Shown: positions 16,636 through 25,444, numbered from the stretch's first letter. The stretch: 64,000 nucleotides of DNA from Claveliimonas sp034178805 (GCF_050314255.1 NZ_JBNPMZ010000003.1:1-64000), one strand, 5' to 3'. Program-made: numbers and translations. Notes: generated from the letters alone by a model not told the origin.

Positions 16636-18029
16636 TTTACTCCTTCTCGGGTATCTTCCAGAATAATACCTTTTTCCAGTAATTCATTTCTAATTGCATC
16701 CGCACGGGCAAAGTTCTTCTCTTTCCGTGCTGCCTGACGTTCTGCGATCAATGCCTCGATATCCTCTGCCAGAAGTTCCTCTTTCTTATCCACAATCAGA
16801 CCAAGCACATCTGTAAGCTTCACAAGCAGATCAAGCAATGCCTTTGCGTACTCTTTAGAAGAGACTTCAGCCTTTGCAGTTGTATTGGCATATTTAACCA
16901 GGTCGAAGACTGCTGCGATCGCATCAGCTGTATTGAAATCATCGTCCATTGCATCCTCAAATGCCTTTACATACTCCTGCGTCTTCTCCAGTGCTTCCTT
17001 CTCTGCATCCGTCATCTCAGCTGCTGCCGCATTTTCCATAATATATTTCAGGTTGGCTGCCGCATTGACAATTCTCTCCAGACCATTCTTAGAAGCTTCC
17101 ATCAGATCAGCACTGAAATTCAGCGGACTTCTGTAGTGAGCGCTCAGCATGAAGAAACGCAGGACCTGAAGATCATACTGCTCACTGATCTCACGAACGG
17201 TGCGGAAGTTGCCCAGAGATTTACTCATTTTACGGTTATCGATATTTAAAAATGCATTGTGCATCCAGTATTTTGCAAATTCTTTGCCGTTTGCCGCCTC
17301 ACTCTGAGCGATCTCATTTTCATGGTGTGGAAATACCAGATCTTCTCCACCTGCGTGAATATCAATCTGCTCACCTAAATATTTCTTGGACATAACAGAA
17401 CACTCAATATGCCAGCCCGGACGACCGTCGCACCATGGTGACTCCCATGCAGGTTCTCCCTCTTTCTTCGGTTTCCAGAGTACAAAATCCAACGGATCTT
17501 CCTTCTCGTCCTCACCGCTTACCAGGAGGGAACGGTTACCGGAACGCAGATCATCCAGATTCTTGTGGGAGAGTTTTCCATAATCTTTGAACTGTCTGGT
17601 ACGGAAATATACCGTTCCGTTCTTCTCATACGCATAGCCTTTTTCAATCAGAGTACCGATCATATCTACCATGCCGCAGATCTCCTCTGTAGCCAGAGGA
17701 TGCTTGGTTGCAGGCTTAATATTCATTCCTTCCATATCCTTCTTGCATTCTGCAATATAACGTTTGGAGATCTCATCAGCAGACACACCTTCTTCGATTG
17801 CCTTTTTGATAATCTTATCATCCACATCTGTAAAGTTGGATACATAATTTACATCATAACCCTTGTATTCGAAATATCTGCGCACCGTGTCAAATACGAT
17901 CATCGGTCTCGCATTTCCGATATGAATAAAGTTATAGACGGTAGGTCCGCAGACATACATCTTTACCTTTCCTTCCTCTACCGGAACAAATTCTTCTTTT
18001 CTTTTGCTCATTGTGTTATAAAGTTTCAT
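16620..18029 (-). CDS. cysS: Cysteinyl-tRNA synthetase
   Basis: A 469-residue class I synthetase. The HIGH motif is in CGPTVYNFIHIGNARPM, and KMSKSLGN lies near residue 265. Zinc ligands are the early CGPTVYN cysteine, IECSVM and the PHHENEIAQSE region. Length is normal. The start overlaps the cysE end by 14 bp, so both are made from the T-box-controlled mRNA. It provides Cys-tRNA, whose uncharged form the T-box is expected to sense. Confidence 0.96.
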   Translation of the reverse strand: MKLYNTMSKRKEEFVPVEEGKVKMYVCGPTVYNFIHIGNARPMIVFDTVRRYFEYKGYDVNYVSNFTDVDDKIIKKAIEEGVSADEISKRYIAECKKDMEGMNIKPATKHPLATEEICGMVDMIGTLIEKGYAYEKNGTVYFRTRQFKDYGKLSHKNLDDLRSGNRSLLVSGEDEKEDPLDFVLWKPKKEGEPAWESPWCDGRPGWHIECSVMSKKYLGEQIDIHAGGEDLVFPHHENEIAQSEAANGKEFAKYWMHNAFLNIDNRKMSKSLGNFRTVREISEQYDLQVLRFFMLSAHYRSPLNFSADLMEASKNGLERIVNAAANLKYIMENAAAAEMTDAEKEALEKTQEYVKAFEDAMDDDFNTADAIAAVFDLVKYANTTAKAEVSSKEYAKALLDLLVKLTDVLGLIVDKKEELLAEDIEALIAERQAARKEKNFARADAIRNELLEKGIILEDTREGVKWKKA

Positions 18030-18705
18030 GTTCGTCCTCCTGTTTTTTCTCTATATTTTTCATGCATTTTTCCAGTTCATTTACCCGTTTTAAAAGACGG
18101 ACATTATCGTCCTGCAATGCCCGGATATCATTACTGATCGGGTCAGGCAGATGCACCTGATCCATGTCTGAGCGGGGGATTTTCTGATCCCCCATCTTGA
18201 CGATACGTCCCGGCACTCCAACAACAGTACAATTCGGCGGCACTTCCTTCAGCACGACGCTTCCGGCACCGATTTTGGAATTTTCACCGATGGTAAAGGA
18301 GCCAAGGATCTTCGCTCCGGCGCTTACCATTACATTATCCTTCAGGGTCGGATGACGTTTGCCCTTTTCTTTACCCGTTCCTCCAAGGGTCACACCCTGG
18401 TAAAGAGTTACGTTATTGCCGATTTCTGTGGTCTCTCCTATAATAACACCGGTTCCGTGGTCAATAAAGAGTCCTTTTCCAATCTTTGCTCCCGGATGAA
18501 TCTCAATTCCTGTTTTTCTTGCTGCCCGCTGAGATATCCACCGGGCCAGAAAATAATGTTTCTTCATATAAAGCTTATGAGCTACCCGATAGCTCATGAT
18601 AACCTTGAAACTGGGGTAAAGGAATACTTCCATATTAGACTTGATCGCCGGGTCGCGTTCCTTAATAACCTGCAGTTCCTCCTTCACGTATTTTAATAAT
18701 CCCAT
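18016..18705 (-). CDS. cysE: Serine O-acetyltransferase
   Basis: A 229-residue enzyme that makes O-acetylserine from serine and acetyl-CoA, the first step to cysteine. The C-terminal half is a left-handed beta-helix of hexapeptide repeats (IHPGAKIGKGLFIDHGTG, VTLYQGVTLGG, ILGSFTIGENSKIGAGSVV). The catalytic His/Asp are in the DHGTG region. The C-terminal tail after residue 190 forms a charged coiled coil (DNVRLLKRVNELEKCMKNI), slightly longer than in short CysE forms. AAAAGGAGG stands ahead of the ATG. It is the first gene of the T-box operon. Confidence 0.94.
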   Translation of the reverse strand: MGLLKYVKEELQVIKERDPAIKSNMEVFLYPSFKVIMSYRVAHKLYMKKHYFLARWISQRAARKTGIEIHPGAKIGKGLFIDHGTGVIIGETTEIGNNVTLYQGVTLGGTGKEKGKRHPTLKDNVMVSAGAKILGSFTIGENSKIGAGSVVLKEVPPNCTVVGVPGRIVKMGDQKIPRSDMDQVHLPDPISNDIRALQDDNVRLLKRVNELEKCMKNIEKKQEDEHETL

Positions 18706-18756
18706 TCAGAATAACCTCCTTTTCCTTACTTTCATGAGTGAAATCCCAGATACTGT

Positions 18757-18872
18757 TTGCGGTCACTTCGTGAGCTTCGCTCACTCAGTCGCAGGTGCCC
18801 TGCAACTATCCGTATGAATCTCCCGGGATTTGCGCAAGCACAATCTCGGGATTTTCATCCGGATGACCGCAA
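18757..18872. repeat. Multibranched structured element in the cysE leader
   Basis: Outer arms TTGCGGTCA (18757-18765) and TGACCGCAA (18864-18872) are perfectly complementary. On the minus strand they enclose three hairpins: a long one (TCCGGATGAA... with ...TTCATACGGA, inner CCCGAGATT/AATCCCGGG), GTTGCAG/CTGCGAC, and GTGAGC/GCTCAC with a GAA loop. The result is a cloverleaf-like fold of 116 nt lying between the T-box terminator and the cysE ribosome site. It could be a small mobile palindromic element or a further leader structure; there is no T-run. Together with the T-box it accounts for the 519-bp gene-free stretch. Confidence 0.6.
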
Positions 18873-18885
18873 TCTCTACCAGACG

Positions 18886-19140
18886 AAAAAACGTCTCTTA
18901 CGCCACACAGCGTAAGAGACGAAATAATCCGCGGTTCCACTCTTATTAGAGAACTTTTCAAAAAAGCCCTCCACTCCTTTGCATTTAACGCATGCCCTAC
19001 GTACCCGGCTACTGGTCGTTCTTCGCCGGATCGACTCCCGGATGCACTTCACAGGTGTGTTCCTTAAGATTGCTTTCAGCCGGTGACAATCTCTCTCTGT
19101 CAGTTCCAGAATCCCGTTACTCTTTCCGTTCTTCGTCTTT
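18886..19140 (-). ncRNA. T-box leader (probably cysteine) of cysE-cysS
   Basis: The minus strand shows the canonical T-box sequence AAGAGTGGAACCGCGG (complement of 18930-18945), directly followed by a strong terminator hairpin CGTCTCTTACGC...GCGTAAGAGACG with TTTTTT (18886-18921). The upstream part begins GAAGAACGGAAAGAGTA and can form the long stem I; a candidate specifier is TGC (Cys, complement of 19044-19046) within GAAGTGCATC. A promoter with perfect TTGACA lies at 19189-19184. Uncharged tRNA-Cys would stabilise the antiterminator and switch on cysE, cysS and the genes behind. The specifier is inferred from the gene context and was not folded by program. Confidence 0.88.
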
Positions 19141-19224
19141 ACCAAATATCACTATAGACTATACTATGTGAAAAACGGGATTTTGTCAACCATTGTTTAA
19201 AATCCATCAATTATGTACTTTTAT

Positions 19225-21324
19225 TTATGCCTTTTTCAACAAAAACTGAATTTCAACCTTGAAAAGGTCTGCCTCTGTCTCTATCCGAAATTTTCCTTTC
19301 TGAAGCTCCGTAAAGCTTTTTGCAATTGCAAGGCCAAGTCCGCTTCCTTCCGTATTTCGGGATGCATCTCCCCGAACGAAACGCTCTGTAATCTCATCCG
19401 GATTGAAATTTAATTCTTCTCTGGAAACATTCTTCATCCGTACAACCGCCATCCCATCGCACTCCAGTATCTCTACGTAGGCTCTCGTATGCGGAAGTGC
19501 ATATTTTGAAATATTTACCAGAAGATTTTCAAATATGCGGTAAGTTTTCTGGCTATCCAGAGATGCAATCAGCCTTTTTTCCGGATAAATGCACCTGAAT
19601 TCGATGTCTGTGTCCCGAAATCTCTCTTCCGTCTCAAGCTTCACCTGTTTAAAAAGACTTACAACATCCACATCGACAAGGTTCAGAATCGCAGTCTCGC
19701 TGCTGGCTTTACTGATCTCAAACAGATCTTCAATCAGTACCTTAAGCCGGAGAGACTTCCGCTCCAGCACGTCAATATATTCCTTTTTCTTCCCTTCGTC
19801 CTTTTCCTCTTTCAGCAGATTCACGTAGGTAATGATGGCTGTCAACGGAGTCTTCAGATCGTGGGAAACATTGGTAATGAGCTCCGTCTTCATCTTCTGG
19901 CTCTTCACCTCCTCATTTACCGCCTGTTTAAATCCCTTCTGAATCTTCTCTATTTCCGGTTTGAAAGGATTGAAAATTCCCAGATCCTCCCTGATCTCCA
20001 CGTCCAGATTACCGGCTGCAAGCTGCCCGGTTGTTTCCAGAAGGAGTGCATATTTCCTCTGTACGTCCTGATAATATTTCCGAAGGATAAAAAAGAGAAT
20101 AACCGAGTAAATAATCAGTGCCAGGATTCCAAAAAACCACATGGTACAGACAGCAGCCAGGATTCCAAAGTTGCATACAACAATCTTCACAATCGTCTTT
20201 GTACCGTCCTCCCGAAGATCAATATTTGCCAGGGAATGATAGGCTCTCCTGCATCCATTTCGTATCTTTTCAACACAGAACTTCAGTCCCCGCCTGATAG
20301 CTGAAATCACCCGGCGCCAGTAACGTCCGATGAGGCATCTCTCCTTCAGATATCTCTTCACACCCATCCTGCTTACAGGGCTTAAACAGGCCGATCCCCA
20401 GTAAATCAGAGCAAACAATGTCGCCCATATGAGGAAATCTGATCCGTCGGCTCTGCCGTCATTTCGATAAACAAGCCAGCCCATATTTTCAGCCACAATG
20501 GTGATGACTATCATAAGTACTATGGCAGCCACTTCTAACGGTGCCCGGAATATGATTTCATTTCCTGTTTCCCATGAGCGAAAACACGGATAAACCCACG
20601 CCGTCGCTGCCACCAGCAAAAGGAGAATCATGATTAGATTTGCCATATTATCGGAAGGGTGAATTCCTTCCAATGTCCAGTCTGCCAGATACTCGTTCAG
20701 ATTCTCCTCTGTCATCGCAAAAATATAGGTCCGGTTTCTCGGCATTCCTGCATTTCCTGTGTCTTCCGCATATTCCTCTGTTGTTATTTCTCCATCCTCA
20801 TTGTTCATCGTACTCAGAAAACTCTGGATTGCCTGTCTGAGTACCCTGCCCTGCTCTGATTCATACTCTCCCTGTTTCAGTCCCACCACGGGAATTCCAT
20901 TTTCATCATAGATCATGACCATCCCGATTGCGAAGTCCTCATCATAAAGCCGGCTTTCGGAAAGCTCTCCCTGGGTGGAATTAACCGTGCTTCTCTCCAC
21001 CGTCTCCCGGTTTTCATCCAACACAACGTAATCCAGATATGGATAGAACGCCTCATATTCACTCACCATTCCCGAATATTCGGATCTTATCTCATCTGAC
21101 GATTTCCCATTTTCCGTATTGTAAAGAATATAGCTGGCCTCTGCAAAACGACTCAGGAACTCTTCCGATGTCACCGCATCATGCTTTTCCTGCTGCATGG
21201 CGCTTTGCTGCTCATTACTCCATCCCCGATACTGTGAAACCACCACAGAAGCCGCCAGTAATATGGTTGATAAAATAACAATAACCGCTAATTTATGCCT
21301 GTTTTTCAATTTTGTATCCAACAC
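19225..21324 (-). CDS. Sensor histidine kinase with multi-TM sensor region
   Basis: A 699-residue kinase. A first membrane segment at 12-31 is followed by an extracytoplasmic domain of about 195 residues. Three or four further segments lie between about 228 and 312, and another pair at about 378-415. HisKA follows with the phospho-acceptor in ITNVSHDLKTPLTAIITY, and the HATPase domain has the N-box (ENLLVNISKYAL) and GSGLGLAIAKSF. The start is GTG at 21324, with AAGGTGG upstream, inside the end of the response-regulator gene (32-bp overlap). It presumably phosphorylates that regulator. The signal is unknown, and the extra membrane segments are more than in simple VanS/PhoR kinases. Confidence 0.9.
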   Translation of the reverse strand: MLDTKLKNRHKLAVIVILSTILLAASVVVSQYRGWSNEQQSAMQQEKHDAVTSEEFLSRFAEASYILYNTENGKSSDEIRSEYSGMVSEYEAFYPYLDYVVLDENRETVERSTVNSTQGELSESRLYDEDFAIGMVMIYDENGIPVVGLKQGEYESEQGRVLRQAIQSFLSTMNNEDGEITTEEYAEDTGNAGMPRNRTYIFAMTEENLNEYLADWTLEGIHPSDNMANLIMILLLLVAATAWVYPCFRSWETGNEIIFRAPLEVAAIVLMIVITIVAENMGWLVYRNDGRADGSDFLIWATLFALIYWGSACLSPVSRMGVKRYLKERCLIGRYWRRVISAIRRGLKFCVEKIRNGCRRAYHSLANIDLREDGTKTIVKIVVCNFGILAAVCTMWFFGILALIIYSVILFFILRKYYQDVQRKYALLLETTGQLAAGNLDVEIREDLGIFNPFKPEIEKIQKGFKQAVNEEVKSQKMKTELITNVSHDLKTPLTAIITYVNLLKEEKDEGKKKEYIDVLERKSLRLKVLIEDLFEISKASSETAILNLVDVDVVSLFKQVKLETEERFRDTDIEFRCIYPEKRLIASLDSQKTYRIFENLLVNISKYALPHTRAYVEILECDGMAVVRMKNVSREELNFNPDEITERFVRGDASRNTEGSGLGLAIAKSFTELQKGKFRIETEADLFKVEIQFLLKKA

Positions 21325-22000
21325 CCCACACCACCTTCAAATATTTCGGTTCTTTCGGATTAATCTCAATCTTCTCACGGATATTTCTCACATGTACCAT
21401 GATGGTATCCGTATTCACCGCCCGCTCATTCCATACCCGTTCGTAGATTTCTTCTGTGGAAAATACTCTTCCCGGGTTTTTCATAAGCAGCAGCAATATC
21501 TTGTATTCAATGGGAGTCAGCTTCACCGCCTCTCCATCCACCGTAACCTCTACGGTATCCTCATTCAGCTCCAAACCGCCGATCGTATGTATATTGGCAG
21601 TCTCCGCCTTATCTCCCAGCTTTTCCAGGAACTTCCGGTAACGGCGAAGCTGGGAATTCACCCTGGCAAGAAGTTCCATCGGTGTGAACGGCTTCGTAAC
21701 ATAGTCATCCGCTCCCATGTTAAGCCCCATGATCTTATCTACCTCTTCTGATTTTGCAGACAGGAAGATAACCGGAAAATCATATTTTTCCCGAAGTTTC
21801 ACCGTCATGGCAATCCCGTCCATCCTCGGCATCATAACATCCACAATGGCCAGATGAATGTCTTCCCGCTCTATCACCTCAAGTCCTTCCACTCCATCCG
21901 CCGCCTGGAACACCACATATCCCTGGCTCTTCAGATATATCTCAATGCCTTCGCGGATTTCCTTGTCGTCTTCCACCACCAGCACATGATTCACTTCCAT
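21293..22000 (-). CDS. OmpR/PhoB-family response regulator
   Basis: A 235-residue regulator. The receiver domain (1-120) has acidic residues EDD (10-12), phospho-acceptor Asp in AIVDVMMPRMDG, the switch Ser/Thr in FLSAKSEE and Lys in YVTKPF. The winged-helix DNA-binding domain (about 140-230) includes LTPIEYKILLLLMKNPGRVFS and HVRNIREKIE. GGGGGGATT precedes the ATG. It overlaps the kinase gene by 32 bp, forming a two-gene operon transcribed away from the palindrome at 22087-22158. The target genes are not apparent nearby. Confidence 0.93.
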   Translation of the reverse strand: MEVNHVLVVEDDKEIREGIEIYLKSQGYVVFQAADGVEGLEVIEREDIHLAIVDVMMPRMDGIAMTVKLREKYDFPVIFLSAKSEEVDKIMGLNMGADDYVTKPFTPMELLARVNSQLRRYRKFLEKLGDKAETANIHTIGGLELNEDTVEVTVDGEAVKLTPIEYKILLLLMKNPGRVFSTEEIYERVWNERAVNTDTIMVHVRNIREKIEINPKEPKYLKVVWGVGYKIEKQA

Positions 22001-22086
22001 AACAATCCCCCCTGATTTTCTTTTATCTGTAAATACTATAACCTATAAATCTTAAGAGAAAAACCTGAGAATTCTAAAGATTTTCT

Positions 22087-22158
22087 AAAGGGTAGGGGAC
22101 GGTTCTCTGTCCTGGTTCCGTCAACTGAACCAGGACAGAGAACCGTCCCCTACCCTTT
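22087..22158. repeat. 72-bp near-perfect palindrome (REP-like), probable bidirectional terminator
   Basis: Left arm 22087-22118 and right arm 22127-22158 are complementary for 32 bp around an 8-nt loop (CGTCAACT). The core includes GGGGACGGTTCTCTGTCC. The outer AAAGGG/CCCTTTT ends give T-runs, and the right arm touches the stop codon of the GNAT gene. Similar GGGGACGGTTCTC palindromes are, from memory, dispersed in clostridial genomes next to RAYT-type transposases, so this may be a non-autonomous REP-like element that now serves as terminator. Confidence 0.8.
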
Positions 22159-23162
22159 TATACAACTTCATTCAAATATATCTGAGACAGAGGCACAATC
22201 TTCTCCATCTCACCCTTCATCCGCTCTGACATCTGCACGCCTTCTTCTTCGCACACCTCGTCCACACTCTTGGCACCAAAAAGAAGACTCGCAAGTGCTG
22301 CCACAGTAATTGTTCCCTCGCTGTTCTCGGGCTTACTGTCCATCATCATTACTCCCGAAAACTCTGTTCCGGTGATAGTTACACAACGGTTATTTTCCGG
22401 AATAATCGGATCTGTAATCTGAAAGCATGCTGCCATAAGGCTTTTGAGCCTTACCGACATGAGCATTCGACGAACATCCACAATCCGTACCATAATCTTC
22501 GGTTTTTCAGATTTCGGCTCTTCTTCATCCGGATAGTACAGACGACAATCTGTAATCTCACCATTTTTCCGATATATCATAAGACTTCCGCCGTCACTTC
22601 CACATTCCCGAATAAGACGCTGATAATAAGCTTCGTCTCTTCTTGCAAATATCTGATATTTGCCGCCAAGCATATAATTCGCCCATTGCGCTAGAGCCTC
22701 ACAGTCCGCCTCCACGGCTTTGGACACTTCCATTCCTTCTTCTGTTTCTCCAGGTTGGTAATATTTTATATCCTGCTCATATACGGTTCTGAAATCATGC
22801 GGCAGATAAATTTTCTCCGCTGCAGGCATAAGATAAGTAAAGGTCTCACCCGCCTGATACATATCCTGAAGCGCCCGTTTTATAAGGGCAGACATGAAAC
22901 CTCTTTTCCGGTACTCTTCTTTCGTAGCCACCGCCACAATATAGTGAGCCTGTTTTTCATTTCCGTTTACCAGAATGGTATAGGGATTCAGATGAAGCAT
23001 GGCACAAAGCTTTCCATCTTCTTTCACTGCATAAATCTGATTATCCTTCGTTTTCTCCGTATAATAATAGTCGACAAATGCCTTACTGTCTTCGGAAAAT
23101 ATTTCTTCATATAGTTCCCGGGTCATCTGGCGTTCACTATTATCTAATTTGTATATATCCAT
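22158..23162 (-). CDS. GNAT family N-acetyltransferase
   Basis: A 334-residue protein with an N-terminal GNAT domain (residues about 10-135): FVDYYYTEKTKDN, LCAMLHLNPYTILVNG, and the acetyl-CoA loop VAVATKEEYRKRGFMSALI. The second half (about 150-334) resembles the sterol-carrier-like domain seen in Eis-type acetyltransferases (VDVRRMLMSVRL, GTITVAALASLLFGAKSVDE). Eis-like enzymes acetylate amines including aminoglycosides, but the substrate here is unknown. The ATG at 23162 has only a weak GGGAAG site. A longer frame to 23267 would overlap ispF by 83 bp and is not favoured. It lies 22 bp after ispF, probably in the same transcript. Confidence 0.8.
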   Translation of the reverse strand: MDIYKLDNSERQMTRELYEEIFSEDSKAFVDYYYTEKTKDNQIYAVKEDGKLCAMLHLNPYTILVNGNEKQAHYIVAVATKEEYRKRGFMSALIKRALQDMYQAGETFTYLMPAAEKIYLPHDFRTVYEQDIKYYQPGETEEGMEVSKAVEADCEALAQWANYMLGGKYQIFARRDEAYYQRLIRECGSDGGSLMIYRKNGEITDCRLYYPDEEEPKSEKPKIMVRIVDVRRMLMSVRLKSLMAACFQITDPIIPENNRCVTITGTEFSGVMMMDSKPENSEGTITVAALASLLFGAKSVDEVCEEEGVQMSERMKGEMEKIVPLSQIYLNEVV

Positions 23163-23184
23163 CTTTTCTTCCCAAGCCTTTCCG

Positions 23185-23736
23185 TTATCTGTCTGAATGA
23201 GGGCATCCGTTGCACCCTGCGCATCCGCGCTCTTCATCCGTTGCAACCGCATAACTGTAATTTGCAATAGTCTCGAGGCATGCTATCGCCTGGGAAGAAA
23301 TTCCTTCCCCTGATCCGGTAAAGCCAAGTCCTTCTTCTGTCGTTGCCTTAATATTAATCTGATCCACATCAATATGCAGAGCATCCGCCACATTTTTTCT
23401 CATCTGCTCAATGTGCGGTGCCATCTTCGGCCGCTGTGCAATAATGGTAGCATCAATGTTGCCGATTACATACATTTTCTCATCAATCAGCCTTCCTACA
23501 TGTTCCAGAAGCTTTATACTGGATGCGCCTTTATATTTTGGATCCGTATCCGGAAAATGTTTCCCGATATCTCCAAGTGCTGCCGCGCCCAACAAAGCAT
23601 CCATAATTGCATGCAGAAGCACATCCGCATCCGAATGACCCAAAAGTCCTTTCTCGTAAGGAATGCTGACCCCACCCAGAATCAGGTCTCTTCCTTCTAC
23701 CAGTTTATGAACATCATATCCCATGCCAATACGCAT
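23185..23736 (-). CDS. ispF: 2-C-methyl-D-erythritol 2,4-cyclodiphosphate synthase
   Basis: A 183-residue enzyme of the MEP isoprenoid pathway that cyclises CDP-ME-2-phosphate with loss of CMP. The zinc ligands D8, H10 and H42 are present (GYDVH, LLHAIMD), as are GHSDADV, ALGDIGKHFPDTDP, and KATTEEGLGFTGSGEGI. The usual length is about 157-160. Here the protein runs some 23 residues further and ends in the Cys-rich tail CAGCNGCPHSDR. It is divergent from the phosphohexomutase gene. Confidence 0.95.
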   Translation of the reverse strand: MRIGMGYDVHKLVEGRDLILGGVSIPYEKGLLGHSDADVLLHAIMDALLGAAALGDIGKHFPDTDPKYKGASSIKLLEHVGRLIDEKMYVIGNIDATIIAQRPKMAPHIEQMRKNVADALHIDVDQINIKATTEEGLGFTGSGEGISSQAIACLETIANYSYAVATDEERGCAGCNGCPHSDR

Positions 23737-23840
23737 ATCTATTCCTCACTTCCATCAATTATTTTCCCCCGCCATTCGCATACCATAACATTACCATTTT
23801 ATGATTATTTTATCAATGCAATTATTTTGCCCGGTTCCTG

Positions 23841-23875
23841 CTGTGTTTACAACACAGTTGTTCCTGTGATACAAT
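23841..23875 (+). promoter_or_regulatory. Promoter with palindromic operator for the phosphohexomutase gene
   Basis: TTTACA (23846-23851) and TACAAT (23870-23875) are spaced 18 bp apart. CTGTGTTTACAACACAG (23841-23857) is a perfect 7-bp inverted repeat with a 3-bp centre and covers the -35, so a repressor bound there would block transcription. The regulator is unknown. Confidence 0.55.
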
Positions 23876-23913
23876 ATTTTCACAATAAGAAATATAAAGG
23901 AGCGATTGTTATT

Positions 23914-25410
23914 ATGGTAGATTTAATGAAACTTCAAAATGGCAGTGACGTAAGAGGTGTTGCCGCTGAAGGTGTAGAAGGCGAAGCTGTAAATCTTACC
24001 CCTGATGCTGTGAACTTAATCGGACAGGCTTTTGTACAATGGTTATCCAATCGTACCGGAAAAGAGGCAAAAGATATTCGAATCGGTGTCGGACACGATT
24101 CCCGTATTACTGCTGAAAAAATGAAAGAAGCTTTCTTCCAGGGGCTTTTCACTGCAGGTGCTTCCGTCTATGACTGCGGTCTGGTTTCCACTCCATCCAT
24201 GTTCATGACGGTGGTCTTTCCGGAATTTGCCTTTGACGGTTCTGTTATGATTACCGCAAGCCACCTTCCATTCAACCGAAACGGTCTGAAATTCTTTAAT
24301 CCCGACGGAGGATTGGAAAAAAGTGATATCACCGAGATTCTGACTATCGCAAAGACACTTACCCCTGCTACATCAGACCGGAAGGCAGAAAGCTGCAGAA
24401 GTCTTGATGCATACACCAAGAGTCTTCGCAAAAAAATATGTGCAGGCGTAAATGCTGAAGACTATGAGCATCCGTTAAAGGGACTTCACATTGTTGTAGA
24501 TGCCGGAAATGGAGCAGGCGGTTTCTTCGTAGACCAGGTTCTCGCACCGCTGGGAGCAGACACTTCAGGAAGCCAGTTCCTGGAACCGGACGGAATGTTC
24601 CCGAACCACATTCCTAATCCGGAAAACAAACAGGCAATGGAGGCCATCCGCAAAGCTGTTCTTGATAACCATGCCGATCTGGGAATTATTTTCGACACAG
24701 ACGTAGACCGTATGTCCGCTGTTTTGCCGGATGGCTCCGAAGTGAATCGTGATGCCATTATTGCAATGATGGCTGCAATTCTTGCAAAAGACTATCCGGG
24801 CGGTACAATCGTAACTGATTCCGTTACCTCAGACAGACTGACCGTATTCCTGGAAAAAGAGCTTCAGATGAAGCATCATCGTTTTAAACGCGGATACAAG
24901 AATGTTATTAATGAGTGCAAACGTTTAAATGAAGAAGGTATTCTGTCACCACTTGCCATCGAAACCTCCGGTCACGGCGCATTAAGTGAAAATTACTACC
25001 TGGATGACGGTGCATACATGGCTGTAAAACTTCTGATTGCCGCTGCACTTGCCGCAAAAGAAGGAAAAGCTCTTGGTTCCTTTATTGAAAAACTGGAAAA
25101 GGGAATTGATGAACGGGAATATCGTATGAAGCTTACCTGCGAAGACTTCGCATCTTATGGTCAGAATGTTCTGGCACAGTTCGAGGAACGCGCAAAGGCT
25201 GCAGGCTACGCTGTAGCACCGAATTCCTACGAAGGAGTCCGCATTTCCTTCGATTCCGAGGATGTAAAGGGCTGGATGCTTCTTCGTCTCTCCCTGCATG
25301 ATCCTCTTATGCCTCTTAACATGGAAGGTGTGCGTCCGGGAGACTGCGATAAGATGATTGCAATTGTAAGAGAATTACTGAATGGATTTGATAAGCTGGA
25401 AGTAATTTAA
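23914..25410 (+). CDS. Phosphohexomutase (phosphomannomutase/phosphoglucomutase family)
   Basis: A 498-residue enzyme that shifts phosphate between C1 and C6 of hexoses. Four-domain family motifs are visible: an early GVGHDSRIT, the active-site serine loop ITASHLPFNRNGLKFF, the metal loop DTDVDRMSAV (DxDxDR), and sugar-binding ETSGHGAL. The active-site loop reads HLPF rather than the usual HNP. The start at 23914 follows AAAGGAG by 11 bases; upstream sequence in the same frame is antisense to ispF and is not coding. The exact substrate (mannose, glucose or glucosamine phosphate) cannot be told, but it is not a typical GlmM. A terminator follows at 25445. Confidence 0.87.
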   Translation: MVDLMKLQNGSDVRGVAAEGVEGEAVNLTPDAVNLIGQAFVQWLSNRTGKEAKDIRIGVGHDSRITAEKMKEAFFQGLFTAGASVYDCGLVSTPSMFMTVVFPEFAFDGSVMITASHLPFNRNGLKFFNPDGGLEKSDITEILTIAKTLTPATSDRKAESCRSLDAYTKSLRKKICAGVNAEDYEHPLKGLHIVVDAGNGAGGFFVDQVLAPLGADTSGSQFLEPDGMFPNHIPNPENKQAMEAIRKAVLDNHADLGIIFDTDVDRMSAVLPDGSEVNRDAIIAMMAAILAKDYPGGTIVTDSVTSDRLTVFLEKELQMKHHRFKRGYKNVINECKRLNEEGILSPLAIETSGHGALSENYYLDDGAYMAVKLLIAAALAAKEGKALGSFIEKLEKGIDEREYRMKLTCEDFASYGQNVLAQFEERAKAAGYAVAPNSYEGVRISFDSEDVKGWMLLRLSLHDPLMPLNMEGVRPGDCDKMIAIVRELLNGFDKLEVI

Positions 25411-25444
25411 TACTGGCATGGTTTAGAAACACTAAAACATATGA

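Noticed and set aside
18876..19145. 89-residue minus-strand ORF over the T-box
   Set aside because: The interval is the T-box leader RNA; the reading frame is incidental.
23374..23913. N-terminal extension of the phosphohexomutase frame
   Set aside because: The open frame is antisense to ispF; the family similarity and ribosome site start at 23914.
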